41,748 nucleotides of DNA from an uncultured Clostridia bacterium (GCA_904419945.1 CAJFTM010000007.1:1-41748); one strand, 5' to 3'. Shown: positions 16,549 through 25,320, counted from the first letter of the stretch. Translations and numbers: made by a program. The notes: generated by a model from the sequence alone, not told the origin.

Positions 16549-17789
16549 TGGAACTGTTGGAAGTACTCGCGCTCGTCGCGGCGGCATGCTCGGCGCTCTC
16601 GCTGATCGTCGGCATCGCGGCGCTGGCATTGGCCCTGCGCCGCCCGAAGGCGGAAAGCCGGACGGATACTTTCCGCCTCGAACAGCTGATCGAACAGAAC
16701 AACTACAAGACGGAGGGAGCGCTGCGCGCCGTGCGCGACGCGCTCGACCTGGTCGCCAAGCAGCAGAACGGCAACCTGCGCGGCATGAACGACCGCATCG
16801 AGGCGCTGAACGCCGCGACCGAGCGGCGGCTGACGGAGATCCGCGCGGTGCTCTCGGGCGAGATCAAATACATGACCGAGCAGAACGCGCGCAGCCTCGA
16901 ACAGATGCGGCAGACTGTAGACGAAAAACTCTCCGCCACCCTCGAACAGAGGCTTTCGCGCAGCTATGCCGTCATCAACGAGCGGCTGGAAGCGGTGTAT
17001 AAGGGCATCGGCGAAGTGCGCCAGCTGGCGGGCAGCGTGGCGGACATCCAAAAGGTTTTCACCAACGTAAAACTGCGCGGGACGTGGGGGGAAGTACAGC
17101 TCTCCGCCCTGCTCGAACAGATGCTCTCCCCGGCGCAGTACCGCGCCAACGTGCGCATCGACCCCGCGGAGGGGAGCGTCGTCGAATTTGCAGTGATCCT
17201 GCCCGGGCGCGACGGCGAGGGCGCGCTGCTGCCCATCGACAGCAAGTTTCCCATCGAAGAATACCGCCGCCTGATCGAAGCGGAAGAGGCGGGCGGACGA
17301 GAAGCCGCCGACCGCGCGAAGAAAAACCTGGAACGGGCGCTGAAAGTGCAGGCGGATTCCATCGCCAAAAAATACATCCGCCCGCCGCTGACGGCGGAGT
17401 TTGCGGTCCTGTTTCTCCCTCTCGAAGGGCTGTACGCCGAGAGCATCAAGATGCCCGGCCTCGCCGACTACCTGGCGGAACGGCGCGTCATCGCCTGCGG
17501 CCCGACCACGCTGGGCGCGCTGCTGACCACCCTGCAGCTGGGATATAAATCCGCCGCCATCGAAAAGCGCTCGGGCGAACTGTGGGAATTGCTCTCCGCC
17601 TTCCGCCACGAATTCAAAAACTTCGTGTTCATCCTCGAAAAGGCGCAGAAAAAGCTGCAGGAAGCGCAGGACACCATCGAGAGCGCGGCAAAAAAGACGC
17701 GCACCATCGACCGCAAGCTCAAGACGGTCGCGGAGATCGACGGCGAGCGCGCCCGCGCGCTGCTCGGAGAAGACGAGGAGACAGACTGA
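16548..17789 (+). CDS. rmuC: DNA recombination protein RmuC homologue
   Basis: RmuC-family protein, 413 aa. An N-terminal membrane helix (about residues 3-27) is followed by a long coiled coil (to about residue 150) and the conserved nuclease-like RmuC domain, with LRGTWGEVQLSALLEQMLSP, LPIDSKFPIEEYRRLIEAEE, FLPLEGLYAE and the GPTTLGALLTTLQLGYKS segment. RmuC limits inversions at short inverted repeats in E. coli, and its relatives have been linked to processing of foreign or damaged DNA; the biochemical activity is not settled. Start set by the overlap with the cca stop and GGAGG 9 nt upstream. Co-transcribed with cca and ended by a terminator. Confidence 0.93.
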   Translation: MELLEVLALVAAACSALSLIVGIAALALALRRPKAESRTDTFRLEQLIEQNNYKTEGALRAVRDALDLVAKQQNGNLRGMNDRIEALNAATERRLTEIRAVLSGEIKYMTEQNARSLEQMRQTVDEKLSATLEQRLSRSYAVINERLEAVYKGIGEVRQLAGSVADIQKVFTNVKLRGTWGEVQLSALLEQMLSPAQYRANVRIDPAEGSVVEFAVILPGRDGEGALLPIDSKFPIEEYRRLIEAEEAGGREAADRAKKNLERALKVQADSIAKKYIRPPLTAEFAVLFLPLEGLYAESIKMPGLADYLAERRVIACGPTTLGALLTTLQLGYKSAAIEKRSGELWELLSAFRHEFKNFVFILEKAQKKLQEAQDTIESAAKKTRTIDRKLKTVAEIDGERARALLGEDEETD

Positions 17790-17809
17790 GCGCAAAACCA
17801 TCTCTTTTC

Positions 17810-17835
17810 GGCGGCCGCTGTTGCGGCCGCCTTTT
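17810..17835 (+). terminator. rmuC terminator
   Basis: GGCGGCCGC, loop TGTT, GCGGCCGCC, then TTTT. Confidence 0.85.
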
Positions 17836-17974
17836 CGTTGCCCTTTCGCGCCCTTGCCTCTTTTTGCGACTACCGCACATCCTGCAACCGGCTTGCGCCA
17901 TCGCCGCGGCGGAGGCTCCCTTTGATGCGGCAGACGAATGACAGACGCTCACAGCGACTGAATCCTATACAGTG

Positions 17975-18004
17975 GGCCGGGGACCCCGAACGGGATCCCC
18001 GGCC
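17975..18004. terminator. GC-rich hairpin downstream of the histidine-kinase gene
   Basis: GGCCGGGGA and TCCCCGGCC enclose a CCC/GGG inner stem. It lies 26 bp beyond the kinase stop codon on the minus strand. No U-tract, so its efficiency is uncertain. The rest of 17836-18029 holds no gene I can support. Confidence 0.5.
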
Positions 18005-18029
18005 TGCTTGTTCCTTCCAATGACTTTGT

Positions 18030-19368
18030 TTATTCCGCCGATTCCCTCTTGTATACAAAATCGGGCGGAAAGGGAATGACTACGTTGAGATGAAAGGTAT
18101 GCTCGAGCACGAACGTATGCAGCGTACCGCCGTACTTTTCGACGATATAGCGGATGCTCAGCATGCCGAAACCGTGGTTCGCCTTGTCCTCCTTGGTCGT
18201 TTCGGGCAGGCCGTCGCGGAAGGTGACCGGCTGGGGACAGTCGTTATCGATATGGATGACGAGCATCCTGCCCTTGACGGAGACGGCCGGGCTGATGGGC
18301 TTGCGGCGGGCGGCGCTGTCCTTTTTGACGCTCTCGACGGCGTTATCCAGCGCGTTGCCGAAGAGAGAATAGATGTCCTCTTCCTCCATAAAGGAAAGCC
18401 CCGCCGCGTCCACCAAACAGGACAGCCGGATCCCGTACCGCTCGCACAGCAAACTCTTTTCCGTCAGAACGATGTCCAGCGGCCCGTTCCCCGTCTTGAC
18501 GAACGAGTCGTAGATCATTACCTGCTTTTCGATCTCGCGCAGCTGTGCCTCCCGCCGCTCCTCGTCCGTCATCCCCCGCAGCGCCGCGATCTGGTGCTTT
18601 AAGTCGTGGCGCTTCATGTTGATCGCCTCGATATTTTCCTTGGACAGCCGGTGCTGTTCGTGCTCGAGGGCCAGCATCCGCCGGATCTGCTCGTTCTTTT
18701 TTTCCACGTTCCCCTTTTCGAACAACCCGAACTGAAACAGCAGGAGCAGCAGGCAGCAGCACACCGCATACAGGCCGCGGACGACATTGTCGACTTGCAG
18801 CACTTTTGCATACAGGCTGAGCACGTACACGATCCCCACGGTGATCACCGACAGGGCGATCAAACTCCCGTTTTTGACAGCGAACCGGTCCTCCGCGCCG
18901 CGCAGCCGCCGCGCGAACACAAAATAAAAGAGGACGAGCAGCACCGCCGTAATGCCCACTTTTATGAGGGCGAGAGGGATCGCCCCTACCGAGAGCGGTG
19001 CGAGCGCAGAACTCGTCAAACGATAGGCTTCATCCATGCAGTTCTGCATGGCATACGCCGCAGTGGAAAAGAAGAGCGCCTGCCGCCACGTCATGGCAAA
19101 GCAAAACCAGATGAGCAGCCAACAGAGCACAAAATAGAGCAGGAAACTGAAGGTGAACCACCCGCCGACGGTCAGCCACGGCGGAAAGTATCCGACCCAA
19201 TAGGGGAGAGAGAGGTACACCGCCGCCGTCGGCAGGAATCGCAGCCAAAAGAGCTTCCTGCGCGGGTAAAAACAGGCGTACAGCAGCGCCGCAGCCAAGA
19301 TCTGCGCCGTAATATTGCGTCAAAAAACCGCAGACCTCTAAAAGGCCGCGCTGCAAGATCTCGATCAT
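18030..19368 (-). pseudogene. GHKL (AgrC-type) sensor histidine kinase, frameshifted near the start
   Basis: Membrane sensor with about six N-terminal helices, then a dimerisation helix with the phospho-acceptor His in NMKRHDLKHQIAALRGM and a GHKL ATPase domain (NALDNAVESVKKD, GFGMLSIRYIVEKYGG). This architecture is shared by AgrC/ComD-like peptide sensors. The natural start is the ATG at 19368, which overlaps the stop of the response-regulator gene (ATGA) and begins MIEILQRGLLEVCGFLTQ, but after about codon 17 this frame leaves the kinase. The kinase frame is closed upstream by a TGA at 19322-19320 and has only a TTG (19298) without a ribosome-binding site. A one-base shift between 19319 and about 19290 would join them. 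Either a decaying gene, weak reinitiation, or sequence error. Confidence 0.7.
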
Positions 19369-20060
19369 GCACGCACCCCCGTGCGATCGCCCAAATATTC
19401 TGCGAGCGCCCGCAAAAAGGCGGGGCGGCGCAGCCGCGACAGGGCAAGGCGCTCTTCCCCCACCCGCACGCTGTGCGCGTCGGCTCCCTCTAAATAGGCA
19501 AGGTTCACCAAAATCCCCTTATGAATGCGGAAAAAGGAGCCGTCGGCCAGTGCTGCCTCGGCCTCGCCCATCCGCCCGCGGATGCGGATCTCTTCTCCCA
19601 CGAGGTGATAGACCAAAAAATGACCGTGCGCAGAAATATAGCGGATATGCCGCGCGGCAACGCAGCGCATTCCGCCGGGCAGAGCGAGGCAGACGCGCTT
19701 TTCCCGCCGAATATGCAGGCAGCGGCGCGCCTTTTGCAGCAGCGGCACAAGATCCTCATAGGAAGAAACTTCCGCTGCCCCGAGCGCGCCCACCGCATAG
19801 CTGTCCGGAACGAACGGATCGGAATAGAGGAGCAGGACGGGCACCTCGCCGCGCAGCCGCTGCGCCGCCGTAAGCCCGCCCGCGTCCGCGCGGAGCAGGG
19901 CAAGGTCGTAGCGGGGCGTATACTCGGCCAAAAACTACGCGGCCCCCGCGTAGCGGTCAACGGCGAGGCGGATGTCCTCCTCCTGCGCGAAGCGCGCGAG
20001 AAAGGCGCACAGCCGCTCGCAGCTGTCCGCCTCGTTTTCTACGACCGCCACATACCACAT
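19365..20060 (-). pseudogene. LytTR response regulator with in-frame amber stop
   Basis: Response regulator of the AgrA/LytR class. It starts MWYVAVVENEADSCERLCAF at 20060 with GGGGAG upstream. A TAG at 19937-19935 (codon 42, between RYAGAA and FLAEYTPRYDLALL) interrupts the receiver domain in the same frame. The phospho-acceptor position also looks lost: the usual LLDxxMPG segment reads LLRADAGG. The C-terminal LytTR DNA-binding domain is well kept (RHIRYISAHGHFLVYHL, DGSFFRIHKGILVNLAYLEG). A TTG at 19931 could restart a protein of 188 aa carrying the DNA-binding domain. With the frameshift in the partner kinase, a decaying two-component system is the simplest reading. Confidence 0.75.
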
Positions 20061-20099
20061 GTTGCTCCCCTTTTGCGGGCCTCTTTCCGTTAATCGACT

Positions 20100-20141
20100 C
20101 TTTTCGGCCATGCGGCCGAAAAGAAAGGGTACCCTTTCTTT
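20100..20141 (-). promoter_or_regulatory. Two overlapping hairpins in the regulator leader
   Basis: A perfect 22-bp palindrome centred on GGTACC (20120-20141) and a 10-bp stem CTTTTCGGCC/GGCCGAAAAG (20100-20109 with 20114-20123) share bases 20120-20123, so they compete. They lie between the promoter and start codon of the LytTR regulator: possible attenuator or regulator-binding site. Confidence 0.45.
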
Positions 20142-20149
20142 GGTTTTTT

Positions 20150-20181
20150 TATATAGCACCGCATCTCACAGGTTTTGTCAA
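20150..20181 (-). promoter_or_regulatory. Probable promoter of the LytTR/GHKL genes
   Basis: Minus strand TTGACA (20181-20176) with TGC-TATATA at 20 bp, or GCTATA at 18 bp. The spacing is longer than ideal, so it may need an activator. Confidence 0.5.
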
Positions 20182-20285
20182 TATTTTTTTCTGTTTTCAT
20201 GGCCGATGCCCGCAAAACAGCGGGGGCAGGATTTGCCTGTTCCGCAAACGCACCCGGCCGATCCCTTTTTTTTCCGCAAAATGAC

Positions 20286-20314
20286 TTGCGCCGCCGGCCG
20301 CGGCGTGGTATACT
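20286..20314 (+). promoter_or_regulatory. Promoter of the aldose-epimerase-like gene
   Basis: TTGCGC, 17 bp, TATACT; GGGAGGAGAGAG then leads into the ATG at 20342. Confidence 0.65.
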
Positions 20315-20341
20315 AAGAGAAAAAGATTTGGGAGGAGAGAG

Positions 20342-21205
20342 ATGATCCTTTTACAGGGCAACGGCCTGCGCATCGAGATCGCGGAGCGCGGGGCGGAGAT
20401 CGTCAGCGTCAAAGACGGCGAATACGAATACATGTGGCAGGCGGACCCCGCCTTTTGGGCCAAGCACAGCCCGCTGCTGTTCCCCGTATGCGGGCGGCTG
20501 CGCGGCTTTACCTACCATTTCGGCGACAGGGACTACAAGATGGGCAACCACGGCTTTGCCCAGCGCATGACTTTTTCCGCCGAGCAGATCTCGGAAAAGG
20601 AGGCACTGTTCTGTCTGCGCGAGAACGAGGAGACGCTCGCCGAGTATCCCTTCCCCTTCCTGCTGCGCCAGCGCTACCGGCTGGAGGGCCGCACGCTGCA
20701 CGTCACGACGGAGGCGGAAAATACGGGCGGCACGCCGCTGTACTGCAACTTCGGCTCGCACGAGGCGTATGCCGCGGGCGGCAATTTTACCGACTGGGCC
20801 GTGCGGTTTGAAAAGAGAGAGGACCTTGTGCTGACCGAGCAGAACGCGAGCGGCCAGCTGACCGGCCGCCGCATCCCCTACGCGGACGACATGCAGGTGC
20901 TGCCGCTCAACTGGGAGATGTTTGCGAATGACTCTCTGCTGTTCGACGGGCTGCGCTCGCGCGCGGTGACGCTGGAATATAAGGGAAGGCCGGCGGTGAA
21001 GGTAGATTTTCCCGATTACGACCACCTGCTGCTGTGGACCAAGCCGGGAGCGAGCTACATCGCCATCGAGCCGTGGAACGGGCTGCCCGATACCGCCGAT
21101 GCGGACGGGAACCTCGCCCACAAGCTCGGCATCCTGCGGCTGGACCCCGGCGAGAGCGCCCGCGGCGAACACGCGATCACTTTTTTGCCCTTTGACCGCA
21201 GCTGA
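20342..21205 (+). CDS. Aldose 1-epimerase family (LacX-like) protein
   Basis: Galactose-mutarotase-fold protein of 287 aa, predicted cytoplasmic. It shows the elements of the LacX-like branch: RIEIAERGAEIVSVKDG, SPLLFPVCGRL, MGNHGFAQRM with a conserved His, NFGSHEAYA with the second His, and the C-terminal YIAIEPWNGLPDT carrying the catalytic Glu. The expected reaction is interconversion of anomers of a hexose or hexose phosphate. It stands alone with its own promoter and a hairpin downstream, so no sugar pathway can be read from context. Confidence 0.9.
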   Translation: MILLQGNGLRIEIAERGAEIVSVKDGEYEYMWQADPAFWAKHSPLLFPVCGRLRGFTYHFGDRDYKMGNHGFAQRMTFSAEQISEKEALFCLRENEETLAEYPFPFLLRQRYRLEGRTLHVTTEAENTGGTPLYCNFGSHEAYAAGGNFTDWAVRFEKREDLVLTEQNASGQLTGRRIPYADDMQVLPLNWEMFANDSLLFDGLRSRAVTLEYKGRPAVKVDFPDYDHLLLWTKPGASYIAIEPWNGLPDTADADGNLAHKLGILRLDPGESARGEHAITFLPFDRS

Positions 21206-21243
21206 CGCACACCATTTTTTTGGGCTTTCGGAAGATGCAAGGT

Positions 21244-21270
21244 GCCCGCCGCGCATGATGCGCGGCGGGC
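21244..21270. terminator. Hairpin between convergent genes
   Basis: GCCCGCCGCGC, loop ATGAT, GCGCGGCGGGC, between the epimerase-like gene and the end of the feo operon. No clear U-tract. Confidence 0.6.
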
Positions 21271-21343
21271 GCCCCGTTGAAAAAGTTCCGTGTGAGCGAA
21301 CGTGAATATTTCGGAGGCCCGTTCCGCCCGCGGCGGGGCGGGC

Positions 21344-21550
21344 TTACTGTCTGCCTTTTTGATCCTTCGGGCGGGGCGCACAGTGCGAACAGCCGCCGGG
21401 GCAGCCGGCGCAATCGCACCCGCAGCCGCCCTTGCCCTGCTTTTTGCGCACGGCGTGCAGCACGACCGTAAGTACGACGACGGCGACCGCCGCGACTGCG
21501 ACGAGGACGGAAACGACCGTTCCCACCGCCGACAAGAGCATGCATGACAT
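21344..21550 (-). CDS. FeoB-associated Cys-rich membrane protein
   Basis: Protein of 68 aa: one transmembrane helix (about residues 8-33), a basic hinge, then a Cys-rich tail with Cys at 43, 45, 47, 50, 54 and 57 (GGCGCDCAGCPGGCSHC). This matches the small FeoB-associated Cys-rich family found downstream of clostridial feoB, thought to help ferrous-iron uptake, possibly by handling iron at the cytoplasmic exit. Start at 21550 has GGAGG; the frame extends 22 codons up without support. Last gene of the feo operon, 52 bp after feoB. Confidence 0.85.
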   Translation of the reverse strand: MSCMLLSAVGTVVSVLVAVAAVAVVVLTVVLHAVRKKQGKGGCGCDCAGCPGGCSHCAPRPKDQKGRQ

Positions 21551-21602
21551 GATTTTTTCCTCCTCTGCGCCGCGGTTGCGGCGCACATTGATTTTTTCCC
21601 GC

Positions 21603-23885
21603 TCAATTGCGGGCAAGGAGCCGCTTTTTGCGGCCGATCAGGCCCTTATTGCGCAGCACGATGAGGGCGATCACTGCGGCGAGCACGGCCGCCACGATGA
21701 ACGCCGTCCACCACCAGGAGAGCACGACATACACCACGCACGAAGTGACATACGAGGTCAGCAGCCAGAAGGCGACCGTATAGCGGAACCTCCCCTTGGG
21801 CGTCTCTGCCTTGACGGTCGCAGCCGCCGCGAAGCAGGGAACGGTGAGCATATTGAAGACGGTGTAGGCGATGAGCCCCTGCCAGGTGATGCCCGTGGCG
21901 CTGATCAGATACATGACCTCGGCGATGCCGTCCTCCGACTGTTCGGCGCCGGCAAACCCGAAGCCGACGGCAATGATGTAGAAGGCCGCGATGACGTTTT
22001 CCTTGGCGATGAGGCCGACGACGGCCGCCACCGCAAACACCCATCCGTTTTCCAGCTGCAACCCGAAGCCGAGCGGCGTGAACAGCCAGGTCACGAAGGA
22101 GCCGATGTCGTGCAGGATACTCTCCTCGATGCCGACCATCTGCCACTGCCAGGAGAAGTTCTGCAGGAACCACAGCACGATGCAGGAGGCGAGGATGATG
22201 GTGAACGCCTTTTTGATATAATGCTTGAGTTTATCCCACAGATGCACCATCAGGTTGTGGAATTGCGGTGCGTGATAGGAAGGCAGCTCCATGATAAAGG
22301 GAGCGACCTCGCCGCGCATGGTGGTCTGGCGCATGAATGCGACCATGATGACCGCCATCGCCATGCCGAACACATACAGTGCAAAGACGAGCAGATCGGC
22401 ACTGACGCCCGTGTACTCCGCGGCGATCGCGCCGCAGATGGCGGCGAGGATGGGGGCCTTGGCGCCGCAGGTAAAGAAGGGGATGACGCGGTTGGTCATT
22501 GCGCGCTCCTTTTCATCGGCGAGGGTGCGCGTGTTGATGGCGGCGGGCACCGAGCAGCCGAACCCCATGATCATCGGGATGAAGGCGCGGCCGGACAGGC
22601 CGAATTTGCGGAACGCGCGGTCGAGGATGAACGCCACGCGCGCCATATAACCCGAATCTTCCAAAATGGAGATAAACAGGAAGAGGGTGAGGATCTGCGG
22701 GACGAAGGAGAGCACGCTCGCGACGCCGCCCCAGATCCCCTCGTTGACCAGGCCCTGCGCCCACGGCGCGGCGTCCAGCGCCTCCATGCCCAGCGCGATG
22801 CCGTTGCCGATCTGACTGGTGATAAAGTCCATCAGATTGAACACGATGGCGCCCGGCGTGGAAATGCCGTCCGCCGTAAAGAAAACGGCGACCAGCGAGT
22901 TGAGCACCTCGCTGCCGGTATCCACGTCGTACGCGAACCCCGCCCCGCCGTTGAACCAGCCGGTGATGGTGTTCAGGTACAAAAAGTCGGTGCCGAACGT
23001 GAGATGGAACATCGCAAACAGGATGACCAAAAAGATCGGGATCCCCCAAATGCGGTGCGTGAGCACGCGGTCCGCCCGATCCGAGCGGGAGAGATTCTCC
23101 TTCTTTTTGGCTCGCTCGTAGGCGCCCGCAAAGTGCGCCGTTATGTATTTATAGCGTGCATCCGCGACGAGCGCTTCGAAATCTCCGCCGAACAGGTCGC
23201 CCGCACTCTGTTTTTGGAACGCCTTGACGGTGGCGACCTCTGCGGGGTGCTCTTTGACCTCCAATTCATCCCCTTCGACCAGCTTAACGGCATGGAAGAG
23301 GGGATTTTGGACGCCCCGGCCGTCGAGCGCGATGGTCACATCGCCGATGACATGGTCGAGGGAAGAGCCTTCCAATACCGTCCGCCCCTGCCGCCCCTGC
23401 GAAGCGGCCTTGAGGGAGCGCTCCATCAGCTCTTTGATGCCCTCGCCCTTTAAGGCGGAGATCGCGACGACGGGGACGCCGAGCTCCTTTTCCAGCTTTT
23501 TCGCGTCGATCCGGTCGCCGTTCTTTTTGACGACGTCGCACATATTCAGCGCGACGACGACGGGCACATCGATCTCCAAAAGCTGCGTGGTCAGGTAGAG
23601 GTTTCGCTCGAGATTGGTGGCATCGACGATATCGATGACGCAGTCCGGCTTTTCCTCTAAGATAAAGTTGCGGGCGATGACCTCTTCCGGCGTGTACGGC
23701 GAGAGGGAATAGATGCCGGGCAGATCGACGATGGCGACGTGTTCGGCAAGGCGCTTGTAGACGCCCTCGCGTTTATCGACGGTGACGCCAGGCCAGTTGC
23801 CGACGTGCGCAGTGCTGCCCGTCAGCGCATTGAACAGGGTGGTCTTGCCGCTGTTGGGATTGCCCGCCAAAGCGAACTTACGCAT
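21603..23885 (-). CDS. feoB: Ferrous iron transporter FeoB
   Basis: Membrane GTPase-coupled Fe2+ importer, 760 aa. The cytoplasmic G domain has the P-loop GNPNSGKT (residues 8-15), WPGVTVDKREG, DLPG (54-57) and the NMCD specificity loop. A helical spacer follows, then about 11 membrane helices with the two Gate motifs (SGYMARVAFILDRAF, and CGAKAPILAAICGA with its conserved Cys). The start overlaps the upstream feoA by 8 bp, so translation is coupled. Complete and typical in length for Bacillota. Confidence 0.97.
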   Translation of the reverse strand: MRKFALAGNPNSGKTTLFNALTGSTAHVGNWPGVTVDKREGVYKRLAEHVAIVDLPGIYSLSPYTPEEVIARNFILEEKPDCVIDIVDATNLERNLYLTTQLLEIDVPVVVALNMCDVVKKNGDRIDAKKLEKELGVPVVAISALKGEGIKELMERSLKAASQGRQGRTVLEGSSLDHVIGDVTIALDGRGVQNPLFHAVKLVEGDELEVKEHPAEVATVKAFQKQSAGDLFGGDFEALVADARYKYITAHFAGAYERAKKKENLSRSDRADRVLTHRIWGIPIFLVILFAMFHLTFGTDFLYLNTITGWFNGGAGFAYDVDTGSEVLNSLVAVFFTADGISTPGAIVFNLMDFITSQIGNGIALGMEALDAAPWAQGLVNEGIWGGVASVLSFVPQILTLFLFISILEDSGYMARVAFILDRAFRKFGLSGRAFIPMIMGFGCSVPAAINTRTLADEKERAMTNRVIPFFTCGAKAPILAAICGAIAAEYTGVSADLLVFALYVFGMAMAVIMVAFMRQTTMRGEVAPFIMELPSYHAPQFHNLMVHLWDKLKHYIKKAFTIILASCIVLWFLQNFSWQWQMVGIEESILHDIGSFVTWLFTPLGFGLQLENGWVFAVAAVVGLIAKENVIAAFYIIAVGFGFAGAEQSEDGIAEVMYLISATGITWQGLIAYTVFNMLTVPCFAAAATVKAETPKGRFRYTVAFWLLTSYVTSCVVYVVLSWWWTAFIVAAVLAAVIALIVLRNKGLIGRKKRLLARN

Positions 23886-24114
23886 GCCCCACCTCCATCA
23901 CCACACAGGACGCCTCCGCCTTGCGGAGGGTCAGCTCGTACCCGCGCAGGTTGACCTCGACGGGGTCCCCCAGCGGCGCGAGCTTGCGCAGGGTGATCGC
24001 CGCGCCGGGCGTAACGCCCATATCGAATAAGCGGCGGCGGATCTTCCCTTCCCCTTCGATGCGGCGGACGACGCCGCCCTCTCCGGGCTTGAACTCGTTG
24101 AGTTTCTTTTCCAT
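23878..24114 (-). CDS. feoA: FeoA domain protein (adjacent to feoB)
   Basis: Small SH3-like cytoplasmic protein of 78 aa that supports FeoB. Recognised by RRIEGEGKIRRRLFDMGVTP, GAAITLRKLAPLGDPVEVNL and RGYELTLRKAEASCVVM. GGAAGGAG lies before the ATG. Overlap with feoB argues for stoichiometric production. It is the second of two feoA genes in a row. Confidence 0.93.
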   Translation of the reverse strand: MEKKLNEFKPGEGGVVRRIEGEGKIRRRLFDMGVTPGAAITLRKLAPLGDPVEVNLRGYELTLRKAEASCVVMEVGHA

Positions 24115-24249
24115 AATCTCCTTCCTCTGCTAATACAGAATATGTTCGCATTGGCTAACTTATGCGATCGCCAATGTAAATCATGACGGATCAATGGCGG
24201 CATCGCTCTTTTTTGCTCTAAACGGAGCAGAGAGCGCGCCGTCTGCTAT

Positions 24250-24267
24250 TGTTCGCATATGCGAACA
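24250..24267. promoter_or_regulatory. Perfect 18-bp palindrome between the two feoA genes
   Basis: TGTTCGCATATGCGAACA. A related half-site (TGTTCGCAT) occurs again near 24143-24151, and CATTGGC/GCCAATG form a further dyad around 24150-24177. Candidate operator for an iron-responsive or other dimeric regulator; the core does not match the Bacillus SOS box arrangement. Confidence 0.45.
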
Positions 24268-24292
24268 TGCGGGCAAAAAATCTTCCCCGCCG

Positions 24293-24502
24293 TCAGACGA
24301 GGATCTTGCATGCGAGCGAACGGTCGATGGCGAGGCGCCCTTCCCGAATGCGGAGAATCACGCTTCCGCCCGAAACGGACAGCAGCCGCAACGAACTGCC
24401 GGGCACGATGCCCAAACTTTCGAGATGGCGCTTGTTTCGCTCGTCCGCGAGAACTTTTTTCACGGTCAGCTCCTCTCCGACCGGCGCAATGGGAAGCGGC
24501 AT
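24293..24502 (-). CDS. feoA: FeoA domain protein (first gene of feo operon)
   Basis: Second SH3-like FeoA paralogue, 69 aa, clearly different in sequence: VLADERNKRHLESLGIVPGS, SLRLLSVSGGSVILRIREGR and a closing DRSLACKILV. AAAGGAG precedes the ATG. Two FeoA proteins before FeoB is a common clostridial arrangement, where one may interact with FeoB and the other with a regulator. Preceded by a strong promoter with an overlapping palindrome. Confidence 0.9.
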   Translation of the reverse strand: MPLPIAPVGEELTVKKVLADERNKRHLESLGIVPGSSLRLLSVSGGSVILRIREGRLAIDRSLACKILV

Positions 24503-24534
24503 ACAAACTCCTTTTGATTTCGAAAGGATTTTTA

Positions 24535-24550
24535 GTTAACTATCGTTAAC
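24535..24550. promoter_or_regulatory. Candidate iron-regulator operator of feo
   Basis: GTTAAC-TATC-GTTAAC, placed 7-22 bp downstream of the -10 box, where bound protein would block elongation or initiation. A Fur- or DtxR-type repressor is the likely reader; the exact family cannot be decided from this site. Confidence 0.55.
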
Positions 24551-24556
24551 GCAAAT

Positions 24557-24585
24557 ACTATAACACTTTCCCTTGCGCGTGTCAA
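24557..24585 (-). promoter_or_regulatory. feo operon promoter
   Basis: Minus strand TTGACA (24585-24580), 17 bp, TATAGT (24562-24557). Confidence 0.8.
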
Positions 24586-24886
24586 CCGAGACGGCCCCAT
24601 AGGGCGCAAAAAAAGGGAAACATTTTCGGCGCGGTTTTGTTGTGATCGGCGGCGCGTTCCTTTCTGCGTACTTTTGTATGCAGCCGTTTGCCGAACAGAT
24701 CCATTTTCTGACGATTTTGATGCCGGCAGTGGCCGGCCTTTGCGACAGAGCCCTTCTCTGTACAGACGGCCTCTATTAAAATATGCTTGCGCTTTTCCGA
24801 TCAACTCTGTTTTACCACAGATTTGTGTGAACTCCCTTTTTTTTCTCCAACTGCTGCTCTTAATAGTATAATTCCCCGTTTTTTCA
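24586..24886. other. Gene-free stretch upstream of feo
   Basis: No coding region with a credible start. Two short dyads lie side by side: GCCGGC arms at 24722-24727 and 24732-24737, and ACAGAG/CTCTGT at 24745-24750 and 24756-24761. Nothing else is recognised. Confidence 0.5.
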
Positions 24887-24920
24887 AAAGCCCCGCCGTG
24901 CAATTGCACGGCGGGGCTTT
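24887..24920. terminator. Terminator of the DUF2188 gene
   Basis: A perfect 34-bp palindrome, arms AAAGCCCCGCCGTGC and complement around AATT, ending 4 bp beyond the stop codon at 24925, followed on the minus strand by TTTT. Confidence 0.85.
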
Positions 24921-24924
24921 GCTC

Positions 24925-25206
24925 TCAATACCGCTGTTTGCGCATTTTTCCGTCCTTTTTATGGATGGTGATGCTCCCGTCACGGTTTTCTGCCAGCTTT
25001 TTGGCATAAGCGATCGCCTCAACCTGTGTGTCGAACAGTTTGATCGCCTTTTCGCCGCCGGCAAACTTGACCTGCCATTTTCCGTCCTCTTTGCGCGTAG
25101 AGACGTGGTAATTGCGCGCCGCAGACTTTTTGGCGGGATCGGACGCCTTTTCTTCGGCATTTGCTCCCGCATTCTGCTTCGAATCCAAAATTTCGCTGTC
25201 GTTCAT
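24925..25206 (-). CDS. DUF2188 protein
   Basis: Small soluble protein of 93 aa. An acidic, disordered N-terminus of about 30 residues precedes a DUF2188 domain (NYHVSTRKEDGKWQVKFAGG, then FDTQVEAIAYAKKLAEN, GSITIHKKDGKMRKQRY). The family is widespread and has no known function. Start set at 25206 by GAGGGA upstream. Single gene with own promoter and terminator. Confidence 0.85.
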   Translation of the reverse strand: MNDSEILDSKQNAGANAEEKASDPAKKSAARNYHVSTRKEDGKWQVKFAGGEKAIKLFDTQVEAIAYAKKLAENRDGSITIHKKDGKMRKQRY

Positions 25207-25227
25207 TCTTTTTCCCTCCTCATCGCG

Positions 25228-25256
25228 ATTGTAACACAATTTCCGCAAAAAAGCAA
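25228..25256 (-). promoter_or_regulatory. Promoter of the DUF2188 gene
   Basis: Minus strand TTGCTT (25256-25251), 17 bp, TACAAT (25233-25228). Confidence 0.65.
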
Positions 25257-25277
25257 CATTTTGTACAAATCAAAACA

Positions 25278-25306
25278 TAAAAAGAGCTCTCAAAATGGAG
25301 AGCTCT
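25278..25306 (-). terminator. Terminator of the zinc-ribbon membrane-protein gene
   Basis: On the minus strand AGAGCTCTC, 6-base loop, GAGAGCTCT, then TTTTT. Confidence 0.85.
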
Positions 25307-25320
25307 CTTTACTTTTCTAT

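Noticed and set aside
19935..19937. TAG read as pyrrolysine or another amino acid
   Set aside because: TAG ends ordinary genes here (for example ftsH and sepF), and the neighbouring kinase is broken too, so decay is simpler.
24532..24909. 125-codon minus-strand frame upstream of feo
   Set aside because: Its start lies inside the DUF2188 terminator, and its 3' end covers the feo promoter and operator.
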